A stretch of DNA of 64,000 nt from Collinsella sp. (GTDB lineage Bacteria; Actinomycetota; Coriobacteriia; Coriobacteriales; Coriobacteriaceae). Within the stretch, counting starts at the first letter, position 1. Each line of letters opens with the position of its first letter. Both the position numbers and the translations under genes were made by a program. The stretch spans positions 105,591 through 169,590 of the forward strand of contig JAHAGQ010000002.1 of the NCBI GenBank assembly GCA_018373675.1, written 5' to 3'. A model generated the notes under the pieces. That model had not been told where the DNA came from, did no database searches, and saw only the letters and a program-made list of their open reading frames with translations. Shown here piece by piece: positions 37,273 through 45,564 of the stretch.

Positions 37273-38064
37273 CTAAATATCCCCTCGGTTCCCAAAATCC
37301 GATTCCCAATAGTTAAATCCGCGCAGGTAGGCGGTCTTGTCATAACACAGGCAGTACTTAGAGACCGCCGTGAGTTCGGCCGCGCCCGGCGGCACCAAAT
37401 CGCGCACCAGCTGCGGGCAAAACTCCGTAAACTTGACCTCCATCACCAGCTTGCCGGGCTCCAGGACCGGCAGCGCGGGCAGCGTCACGTCAAAGATATC
37501 GAAGCTTCCCACCGCGGCACGCACGTTCATGTCAAACGTGATGCGCACGGTGCCCTCATCCATCACCCACGGCTCGCGCTCGTAGTCCACGATGGTCCGC
37601 GGGCGCATCATGTTGCAGATGCACTCGATGTAGAACTCGCGGCAGAGCGGATAGGGACTCCTCAGCAAAAAGCCGTAGTCGCCAGCCAGAATCTGCTCAA
37701 ACTCGCCGCGCGTAAGCGGCGCGTCCTCCTTGTGGATCCAGCTGCCGTACTTCTTTTTGCGCTCAAGCTTAATCACCTTGTCGCTGCCGTTATAGATGCG
37801 CACGCGATACTTTTTACGCATGAGAATGCCGGCGTCTTTTTCCTCGTAGGCCGAGTTGCAGTAGTCGTCAAAATACAGGCTGCGAATGGTGTAACCGCCC
37901 GCCCGCGCATGCTTGTCCAGTTTAAAAACCGGCGCCATGCGACAGGCAAGCGCGGCGTGCTCGCCCTCGTTAATGAGATATTTGAGCTCATGGCGGTAAC
38001 GCTCCTGCGTGGCACGCACAGGCGGAGCCGCCAAGCGCTCAAGCAGCGCGCTAGCCCTCCTCAT
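37273..38064 (-). CDS. VTC-domain protein (polyphosphate-polymerase-like)
   Basis: A 263-aa VTC-fold protein (tunnel of the CYTH/triphosphate-tunnel superfamily). The basic tunnel strands are visible: RHELKYLI, YTIRSLYFDDYCNSAYEEK, KVIKLERKKK, VDYEREPWV, GKLVMEVKF. In yeast VTC4 such residues bind polyphosphate and ATP. Here the substrate is unknown; a polyP or phosphate-linked role with the adjacent CotH kinase-like protein is conjecture. It overlaps the cotH end by 14 bp. Confidence 0.85.
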   Translation of the reverse strand: MRRASALLERLAAPPVRATQERYRHELKYLINEGEHAALACRMAPVFKLDKHARAGGYTIRSLYFDDYCNSAYEEKDAGILMRKKYRVRIYNGSDKVIKLERKKKYGSWIHKEDAPLTRGEFEQILAGDYGFLLRSPYPLCREFYIECICNMMRPRTIVDYEREPWVMDEGTVRITFDMNVRAAVGSFDIFDVTLPALPVLEPGKLVMEVKFTEFCPQLVRDLVPPGAAELTAVSKYCLCYDKTAYLRGFNYWESDFGNRGDI

Positions 38065-39820
38065 ACGTGTCCTCCACGACCTTACCGTCGTCTTGTACGT
38101 AAAAACACTTCATGCCGTACTGTTTACCATCGTCGGTAACGTAATAGTCAAACGCATCTTGCGTATAGCCGTCGGAGTTGGTGGCGCGCACGCGTGCAAA
38201 ATACTGACCGGCATCGGGTGCATCGCAGGTCACCTCGGGAAGCAGCACGTCCTCGGCCTTAAAGACAACGTCGCTTATGGCATAGTCGCGCGCTAGCTCT
38301 ACAGTGTAGCGAATGTCGCGCGCCTTAAAGTCGTAGGACGCATCCCAGTTAATGCGCAGCTTACCGTTATCGATCTGCGGCACGCCGATGTAGAACGGCA
38401 TGGGCTTTTTAAAACTCTCGCGAAAGCTCTTGTAGTTCTCCTCGATCTCGGAGGGAATCGCCGCGGCGATCTGCTCGTATTGGTCCTTGGTGACAGGCAG
38501 ATTGTCGATATCGGGCGAAGCAAAGACCAGGGATTCAGTCACCTCGCGGTAGTGCTTGATCATCTTGGTCAGGCGAGTCTCGGTCAAATACGAGCGCAAG
38601 TCCTTGACGGCACGGTCGAGTTCGCTGCGGAACGACTTGCTGCGCAACGCGCGGTTAAACAGCACGTTACCCCAGTAGTTGCTTGCGCCGCGCTCCCAGC
38701 TCGCGTAGTCCGAAAACCCGGTAAGAGAAAGCTCCAGCTTACGCAGCATGCCGTCGTTATCCCAATCTAAAAAGTACCAGGTATTTGAGTTAAGCGGGCT
38801 GTACAGATAGCAGTTACGGTTCTGCGTATCGCAATTTCCCGTCAAGATCTGAAACGCCAGCCAATAGACCAGATTCTCGGTATCAAAGTAGGTATCGAGC
38901 ACATCATCGATCTTTTGTGATTCGTCGTTGAGCGCATCGAGCATCTCGATGAACTTGGTGTGGTCCGAATCGCCCTTAATCTCGAGCATGCCCTCAAAGT
39001 TTGCCTGGTTGTAGTCGGGATCGTCGGCAAGCTTAATGGTGTCCTCGTAGCGATGGAAATCGAAGTTGTTCACCTTGTACAGATGCCCGCTCTTATCCAG
39101 GCCATGTGCCTTAAGCGCCGTCTTGTTGAGCTGCTCCACCTGCGTAAACAGGCCGTAGTCCTCAAAGGTGTCGTTGAACTATTCGGTCTGGTCGCACACC
39201 CATAGATGCACAAACTGCGTACGCAGGCCCATCATCTGGGGTATCCCGCGGATAAGGTCATAGGCCATCTTGTTGCGAAAACGCATACCCTCGCCCATGT
39301 GCTTGTTGAGCGCAATCGCGCGCTGTTGGCGCCAAGTACCCTTGCCCTTTTTGAGCTCCACCTTGTAATTCTTTTGCGAGTTGTTGCTCGATGTCTGACC
39401 GCGCACCTGCACGGTGGCATTGGGCGCTTCCTCGCCATAGCCAACCTCGCCGGCCACCGGGCCGTCTTCGTCGCCCGCCTGCAGCAGGCCCATAACCTGA
39501 TAGCGCGTCACCCCCATGTCGGCATAGTCATACACCGAGTACGTGTTGATCTCGGCCCAGCTGTGGTCGGTGTTCTCGGAGCTGTTGCCGCGCGAGACCG
39601 TCAGGTACATGGTCACAATGCCCGAGTCGTCGTAGACCTCGTACAGCTCATCTTTATCGCGAAGGTGCTTGGTACCGTCCGAGGCCTCAGCCTTTTTAAT
39701 CTTGTCCTGCTTTTTGACCTTTTTGGTCGAGGATTCGTCCTGAGACCAACAGCCCGAAAGCAACAGCGCGCCGGCAGCTGCCTCGATCAGGCAGCGGCGA
39801 GACATCAACTTATCGATCAT
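38051..39820 (-). pseudogene. CotH-kinase-family lipoprotein, interrupted by an in-frame TAG
   Basis: One continuous reading frame of 590 codons has a single internal TAG at 39179-39181 (codon 214). Before it lie a lipoprotein-like start (MSRRCLIEAAAGALLLSGC) and the first half of the CotH domain (VQVRGQTSSNNSQKNYKVEL, GEGMRFRNKMAYDL, FVHLWVCDQTE). After it, in the same frame, the domain continues with FNDTFEDYGLFTQVEQLNK, then WYFLDWDNDGM. CotH proteins are atypical protein kinases. The break is in the conserved core, so the gene is broken unless the codon is read through. A C-terminal Fn3-like part follows. It overlaps pelG by 11 bp; the normal terminator is also TAG. Confidence 0.85.
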
Positions 39821-41354
39821 CAGAACCTCCCCAATGTTTTTGGTACAGGCGGACCACCATACGTTCAAACGCACTGCGCGGCTCACCGCCCGCGCGCTTG
39901 TCCTCGTAGCATTGCTCAACACGGTCGAGCACCCGGCCAAGTTCGGTAAACCAGCCCGTCTTGTCGGTCGCCACAATGGGCTGCTGGCTCAGGATACGAT
40001 ACGGCAAGTTGGCGGTATAGGTATCGAGCCGCAGCAGCGCCACGATAAAAAACACCGCTGCACCCAACAAAAAGCCAAAGCCGTAAAACTGCTGCGGCAA
40101 AAGCAACGACACGGCAGTCGCCAGCCCGGCCACACCGGCAAACAACCCCGAGGCCAGCACGGCCCCCTTGTAGTCGGTAAAGTACAGCAAGATAAGCATC
40201 ACCGTATTGCCCACGGCATACAGGCCATAGCCCACGCACAGCGTGCGAAAATACCCGTGCATAAGGTTGTTAAAGCCCAACGGTAAGGCCGACAGTACCG
40301 TGGTCTCGAGCGAGATGACCGCCGCGGTCACAAACAACTGTTTGAGCGCGCAAAAGCGCAGTTCGCTGTTAAGCGTGGAGAGCATCTCCTCCTCGACCAC
40401 CACAATATCGCCTACCACGCCGCCGTCATTGAACAGGCTGTAATAGTCGCGGTAGCGCGGATAGAAGTTGACCTCGACCGAGACCACAAAGTTGACGGTC
40501 GTGACCAGGATCGTCAAAAACGCAATGAGCGCCGGCACATCGTAGTAGGGCGCACCATAAAACAAGCCCTTGACCTGCACGCCAATGGGACCGGCCCAAA
40601 TAATCACCAGGTGCGCAAAGAGTCCCAGATTGGTTAACAGACCCGTGAGCGCCAGCGGCATAAACTGATCGAGCCACTGCAAAAAGGGCCAGGGGCTGCG
40701 GTCGCTCTGAGGAAAATACCGGTACAGCAGCACCACGTCCCAGGCGAGCATGACGCCGTAGCCCAGAGCAATTGACGCCAACAGGCCCTCGACCGGCGGC
40801 AGCCCCAGCGCCAGCGCGGCCAGGGCGCACAGGCACGCCACGCCAATGGCAGCCGCAAAGCTGCACAGGATGCCGCGGTAATCCTTGATGGCCGTGAGGT
40901 AACTCATGCCGTTCCAGTTGACGATCATAATGTTGAACAGCCACAGGCACAGCAGCCCCTGCAGCAGCGTGGCGCCCGAGAACAGCAAAAAGACGCCGTA
41001 GAGCACCGTGCCCGCAACGAGCATGACAGCATTGGAGCCCCAAAACGAGGGCAGAATCTCGTCCTCGCGCTCGGCAAACAACATGTCGGCCAAAAAGCGC
41101 GTGACCGGCATAGAGAAAAAGCTCGTGAGCAAAAGTGAGGCCAGCAGTGTGTAGGTCACCATGCACACCAGCAGGTCTTGGTTGGCACGGCCCACACCCC
41201 ACAGACCGCACAGCACCAAGATACCCACCTGGAGCAGCACGCCCAGCAGCATGGGGCCCGTGCACACAATGCCAGCGTAGCCATAGGCGCGCATCGTGGC
41301 AAACAGGCCCTTGCGCCTAAACAGGCGCTTGAGCTCAAAACCAATTCCGGCCAT
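39810..41354 (-). CDS. pelG: PelG-like exopolysaccharide transporter
   Basis: A 514-aa integral membrane protein with about twelve hydrophobic segments, of the MOP/flippase-like PelG family. The N-terminal signature GIGFELKRLFRRKG is characteristic of PelG. PelG works with PelF to move the Pel polymer across the membrane. Its place between pelF and cotH, with 3-bp spacing from pelF, supports the call. Confidence 0.9.
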   Translation of the reverse strand: MAGIGFELKRLFRRKGLFATMRAYGYAGIVCTGPMLLGVLLQVGILVLCGLWGVGRANQDLLVCMVTYTLLASLLLTSFFSMPVTRFLADMLFAEREDEILPSFWGSNAVMLVAGTVLYGVFLLFSGATLLQGLLCLWLFNIMIVNWNGMSYLTAIKDYRGILCSFAAAIGVACLCALAALALGLPPVEGLLASIALGYGVMLAWDVVLLYRYFPQSDRSPWPFLQWLDQFMPLALTGLLTNLGLFAHLVIIWAGPIGVQVKGLFYGAPYYDVPALIAFLTILVTTVNFVVSVEVNFYPRYRDYYSLFNDGGVVGDIVVVEEEMLSTLNSELRFCALKQLFVTAAVISLETTVLSALPLGFNNLMHGYFRTLCVGYGLYAVGNTVMLILLYFTDYKGAVLASGLFAGVAGLATAVSLLLPQQFYGFGFLLGAAVFFIVALLRLDTYTANLPYRILSQQPIVATDKTGWFTELGRVLDRVEQCYEDKRAGGEPRSAFERMVVRLYQKHWGGSDDR

Positions 41355-41357
41355 CGG

Positions 41358-42785
41358 CTACTCCCCCTCTCTGGGCAGGTTAAACGCACACGCCGTCTCG
41401 TCGTACAGCGCGCGATAGTTGGCGAGCATCTGCTCGTGCAAAAAGTACGTGGCAACGCGACGCTGCCCGCGCTCCCCCATCTCAATGCGACGGGCGCGGC
41501 TCACGCACATGCGCTCCATGGCATCGGCCAGGCCCTTGCGATACATGGGCGGCGTCACAAAACCCGCCACGCCAAAGTCGTCGCCCGGGGCGCCTTCGAG
41601 CAGCTCACGGCAGCAGCCCACCTCGGTCGTCACGCAGGGACGACGCGCTGCAAGCGACTCCAGCACGCTAAGCGGCTGGCCCTCGGAGATGCTCGTCAAA
41701 ATGGTAAAGTCGAGCTTTTCCATGTACTCGACCACGTTGACGCGACCGGTAAAGATCAGGTCGCGCACGCCCAGGGTATCGACCAGCGCGTGGCACTCGG
41801 CGCCGTACTCTTCGTCGTCCACGCCGCCCATGATGTGCAGGCGCACCTTGGGCAGGCGCTCGTGCAACTCAAAGAAGGCATAGATCATGGTCTTGACGTC
41901 CTTGATGGGCGCCAGGCGCACCACAGCGCCAATGTCCACCCAGCCGTCATCGGGCTTTAAGGGAATGTCCTTAAAGCGGTTGAACTGGATGCCGTTGGGG
42001 ATGACCAGGCATTTGTCCGCATCGCAGCCCATATCGATCTGCGTCTTGCGGGCGTTATGGAACAAACTCGTCACGCGGAAGGCGCGGCGGTAGATCTCCT
42101 CCGAAAGCAGGTAGAAAAAGCGGATCCAGCGGTCCTTAAACGACGGCACCACCCAATCGGCGCGAATGATCTCTTCCTCGCGCTCGCGGGTATAGATGCC
42201 ATGCTCGGTCAGCAACACCGGCGCATGGTGAACGCTTGAGCCCAGGCAGGCGAGCAGGCCACCGTAGCCGGTCGAGATGGCATGGTACACATCGGCCACC
42301 GGCACCTCGCTGCCCAGCAGGTAGAGCACCGGCAGCAACATGGAGCGCATGGTGTGGAATGCATCGGCAAAGGGCGTGTAGGGATACTCGGCCAGGCACA
42401 CGTCGCGAAAGATATCCATAAACGTGCGGCTCTGCAAAAACGAGAGCGGATGCACGCGACGGCGGTGGAAGATATCGAATAACACGTCCCAGTCCGGATT
42501 GGAGAGCGACACCAGACGGCGTAGCGCCTCGCGCTCACGGTCGTTAAAACTGGCTTCATGTTGCTCGCCCGAAAGCCGCAGAGCATCGTCCAGGAACACC
42601 TCGTGCACCTCGACCACGTTGCCGGGCAGCTCGTAGACAAACTTGCCACGGTCAGCAGCATGCGCGCCGATCACCCACAGCACAAACTCGTGCTCGGGCA
42701 TGGCCGTAATGTAGCCATGCATCCAGGTAGATACGCCGCCGTGCACATAGGGGTAGCAACCCTCGAGTACCAAGCAGATTCTCAT
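41358..42785 (-). CDS. pelF: PelF-like glycosyltransferase (GT4)
   Basis: A cytoplasmic GT4 glycosyltransferase that polymerises the Pel sugar from UDP-sugars. The N-terminal EGCYPYVHGGVSTW is the PelF signature. The donor-site motif EGQPLSVLESLAARRP and the preceding FTGRVNVVEYME are typical of GT4. It has 475 aa. The start overlaps the previous gene by 4 bp (ATGA). Confidence 0.93.
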   Translation of the reverse strand: MRICLVLEGCYPYVHGGVSTWMHGYITAMPEHEFVLWVIGAHAADRGKFVYELPGNVVEVHEVFLDDALRLSGEQHEASFNDREREALRRLVSLSNPDWDVLFDIFHRRRVHPLSFLQSRTFMDIFRDVCLAEYPYTPFADAFHTMRSMLLPVLYLLGSEVPVADVYHAISTGYGGLLACLGSSVHHAPVLLTEHGIYTREREEEIIRADWVVPSFKDRWIRFFYLLSEEIYRRAFRVTSLFHNARKTQIDMGCDADKCLVIPNGIQFNRFKDIPLKPDDGWVDIGAVVRLAPIKDVKTMIYAFFELHERLPKVRLHIMGGVDDEEYGAECHALVDTLGVRDLIFTGRVNVVEYMEKLDFTILTSISEGQPLSVLESLAARRPCVTTEVGCCRELLEGAPGDDFGVAGFVTPPMYRKGLADAMERMCVSRARRIEMGERGQRRVATYFLHEQMLANYRALYDETACAFNLPREGE

Positions 42786-44662
42786 TTATCGCCACCCTCC
42801 TTGCGCTCGATCGTCACGGTCTTATCATTTGCCTTGAGCAGATACAGATTGCCCGTAAGGTGCGTCAGTTCGTCACCCGTCACCGCACTCGGCTCACCAT
42901 TATTGGCGCGGAACATGAGCCAAGCCTCGTCGTGAAAGTTGTCCAGGTTGAGCGTCCAGGCATCTGCACTTGTATCCACGCTTACCGTAACCGACGAAAA
43001 GCGCTGGATGGCGCCGGAGCACTCCGACGCCGTCTGGTGCCGCAGGTCGGGCGCGGATTTGGTAAGCCACTCCAGGTAGTCGACCAGGCCGCCCTTGTAG
43101 ACCTCCCAGCCCTCCTTGGCACCGCGATCGGGGTCCAAAAGGTCGTCCGGGTGCATAAAGTGCGTGCTCACGTAGTGCATGTTGAGCTCGGACACGGCTG
43201 CCAGGCGCATATAGGAATCGTCGACCATGCCGCCCGAAACAATACGTGGCTGCTCCACAATGCCATCGCTCGCCACGCCAAACTCCTGTACGTACGGCAG
43301 GTCCGTGCCGTCCTCAAAACACGTGCTGGCGATGGTCTTAATGCGCGGAACGTCGGTGCCGATGAGCTTGCGCGCTCGGGCCGAAAGGATATTCGACGGC
43401 GGTACGTAAACCGAGCCGTGAGCGTTGGGCAGGACCTCGTCCTGAAACGCGATAAGTTCGTTAAGCGAAGCGACGAGCGTCTCTTTGTTCTTCCAGGTCT
43501 TGTAGACGTACAACGTACCATAGTCGGTGTCCCAGAGCGCAAGCGGCTGATGGTTGTAGCCGTGAAAGCCCAGCTCGCCGCCCATCTGCAGCAGCATGCC
43601 GCCAAAATAGCGGAACTGCGTGGTATCGGCCTGTCGCGCGGGCTCGGTCTGGCTGACCGCGTCCTCGTAGTTTTCGATCATCACGCCGGTATAGCGAATG
43701 CCGTATTTTTGCGCGAGCTTTTGCAGATCGGGCCACCAGACCTTGGTGTAAAAATCCGCAATGGAAAGGCCGTAGTCACGCTTGATATAAGTACCATCAC
43801 CCGAGGGCACGGGGCTAGGAAAGTCGTCCAAATAGAACACGGCGCTGTTGATGACCGGATAGGCCGTGGCATCACCCAGTAAGCTGATCGCCGCGGCGTA
43901 AAAACCGCGCATGACCTTGTCATAGATACCGATATTGCACACCACGGTGCGCCCGCTACCGCAGTCATTAGACCAAATGAGTGGGGCGCCCGCATCGCCA
44001 GTCTTAGCCCACTCACGCGCCGTCTCGCGCAGCGATACCGAAAGCGACGAATCAAAGGGGTCCGAGAGCTCGTAGCGCTCTCCCCCGCCCAGCATAAAGT
44101 CCTCACTCGGCACAATGCTTTCGGCTTTTACATAGTCATATCCGGCCGATTCAATGCCAAGCTTGGAGGCAATCACTTGCAGATAGCTCGAGTTATCCGG
44201 CGGCATGGCGAGCATAAGCGAACCGCCGGCACTCACCCAACTCATAATGTCGCTCAGGTGCGTACTGAGCCCATCGAGCGACGGCATGAGCAAAATCACG
44301 CGATCGAAGGAGGCCAGCGAGGGAATGGCATCCGCACCATCCAGGGCAAGGTCAACGTCGCGGTGCGCGATCTTCATGTCGAGCAGGATCTGGTCGAACT
44401 GCTCCTTTACGTCCTCGACGCCAGCTTGATCGGAATCGGTAATGACCAGACACGTGGGCTTTTGGCCAAAGATTGCCGAGGAGGCCGGCACCGCATCGTT
44501 GGCGGCAAGCATCCCCAGTTTGTGCTGGCCCGCACTGTACTGCACGCCGGCACGTTCGATCAGCAGCACGGCGGCCATGACGAAAAAAACGGCCCACACT
44601 ACGAGCAGCCCCATCCAACGAAAGCGGCCTGCACGGTCGCGGATATGTTGCACCACGCTCAT
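42782..44662 (-). CDS. DUF2194 / PelA-like polysaccharide deacetylase, membrane anchored
   Basis: A 626-aa protein with one N-terminal transmembrane helix (MGLLVVWAVFFVMAAVLLIE), so most of it is extracellular. A Rossmann-like first half contains MPSLDGLSTHLSDIMSWVSA. The second half has NodB-type deacetylase motifs: FYLDDFPSP (metal-binding Asp) and FHGYNHQ (His pair). It corresponds to the PelA deacetylase that makes the polymer cationic; the glycoside-hydrolase part of Gram-negative PelA is absent. ATG 44662 is preferred (GGGAGGAGG 4 bases upstream). Confidence 0.83.
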   Translation of the reverse strand: MSVVQHIRDRAGRFRWMGLLVVWAVFFVMAAVLLIERAGVQYSAGQHKLGMLAANDAVPASSAIFGQKPTCLVITDSDQAGVEDVKEQFDQILLDMKIAHRDVDLALDGADAIPSLASFDRVILLMPSLDGLSTHLSDIMSWVSAGGSLMLAMPPDNSSYLQVIASKLGIESAGYDYVKAESIVPSEDFMLGGGERYELSDPFDSSLSVSLRETAREWAKTGDAGAPLIWSNDCGSGRTVVCNIGIYDKVMRGFYAAAISLLGDATAYPVINSAVFYLDDFPSPVPSGDGTYIKRDYGLSIADFYTKVWWPDLQKLAQKYGIRYTGVMIENYEDAVSQTEPARQADTTQFRYFGGMLLQMGGELGFHGYNHQPLALWDTDYGTLYVYKTWKNKETLVASLNELIAFQDEVLPNAHGSVYVPPSNILSARARKLIGTDVPRIKTIASTCFEDGTDLPYVQEFGVASDGIVEQPRIVSGGMVDDSYMRLAAVSELNMHYVSTHFMHPDDLLDPDRGAKEGWEVYKGGLVDYLEWLTKSAPDLRHQTASECSGAIQRFSSVTVSVDTSADAWTLNLDNFHDEAWLMFRANNGEPSAVTGDELTHLTGNLYLLKANDKTVTIERKEGGDK

Positions 44663-45564
44663 CGGTCCTCCTCCCCGTCGCGCCAAAACGCCAGCTGCTC
44701 GCGGTTGTAGGCGCTCAAATACACATGCTGGTTGTCGATCGCATCGATCACACGGTGGACCTCGTCACCGTCGCGGCGCATCACGGCCAGGCGCAGGCAA
44801 AGCATCCAAACCTCCTGCTCCTCGGGCACGTCGAGCACCAGCTGGTCGGTCACGGCCTGCGCCTCGTCGATCTGTCCGACATCGGCCAGAGCCGTCGCGT
44901 ATCGAATGCGCAGCTCAAGGGTATCCTCGCGCTCGCAGCGACGCGCAAGCAGGCGCGCGTACTGTTGGCGCTGAATCTGAGCCACGCGCCCCTCGGCCAA
45001 GCCCGAGCCCAAGTATTCACCAAGAAAATCACAGTATTCGATGAGGTTTTGCGCGCTCGGGTCCGTCTTAAAAGCGCGCTCCAGCTGCTGCAGTTTAAGG
45101 TCGGACTCCTTGGAGATCTGCGCCACCGCCGTCGCGGCATAGTGCGCCACCTCAACGTCGTCGTTAAGCTTAGCCGCCTGCAGCTGCGCCAGGTAGGCAT
45201 CGGGCTCCTCGGTGAGCATGGAGAGCATTAGGCGGCGCCGGTATGCCGGGTCGTTGACGATGAGCGCCTCCTCGAGCGGCACTACGACTGCATCGTCCTC
45301 ACCGCTCGATACCGATATACTGCGATGCAGGTCGTCGTTGAAGCGCAGCGACTCCAGCGCAGACTCTTTCAGCCCCTCGCCAAACACCGCGCTACGGACC
45401 GATAGCAGAACCACCAGCAACGGGCCCCACAGCGGCACCAGCACTATCACAGCCAGCATGTGCCCGCGCACCGGCAGCAGGCCCAGCTTCATAAGCGTCC
45501 ACAGCATCAGGTAAACCAGCGCATGAATCAGCAGCAAGACGGCAGCAACGACAAGCGAGATCAA
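44659..45564 (-). CDS. pelE: PelE-like membrane TPR protein
   Basis: A 301-aa protein with two N-terminal hydrophobic helices (VVAAVLLLIHALVYLMLW; MLAVIVLVPLWGPLLVVLL). A cytoplasmic region of helical TPR-like repeats follows (KLQQLERAFKTDPSAQNLIEY; IRYATALADVGQIDEAQAV). This matches PelE, which bridges PelD and PelF in the Pel synthase complex. It overlaps both neighbours by 4 bp. Confidence 0.85.
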   Translation of the reverse strand: MISLVVAAVLLLIHALVYLMLWTLMKLGLLPVRGHMLAVIVLVPLWGPLLVVLLSVRSAVFGEGLKESALESLRFNDDLHRSISVSSGEDDAVVVPLEEALIVNDPAYRRRLMLSMLTEEPDAYLAQLQAAKLNDDVEVAHYAATAVAQISKESDLKLQQLERAFKTDPSAQNLIEYCDFLGEYLGSGLAEGRVAQIQRQQYARLLARRCEREDTLELRIRYATALADVGQIDEAQAVTDQLVLDVPEEQEVWMLCLRLAVMRRDGDEVHRVIDAIDNQHVYLSAYNREQLAFWRDGEEDR

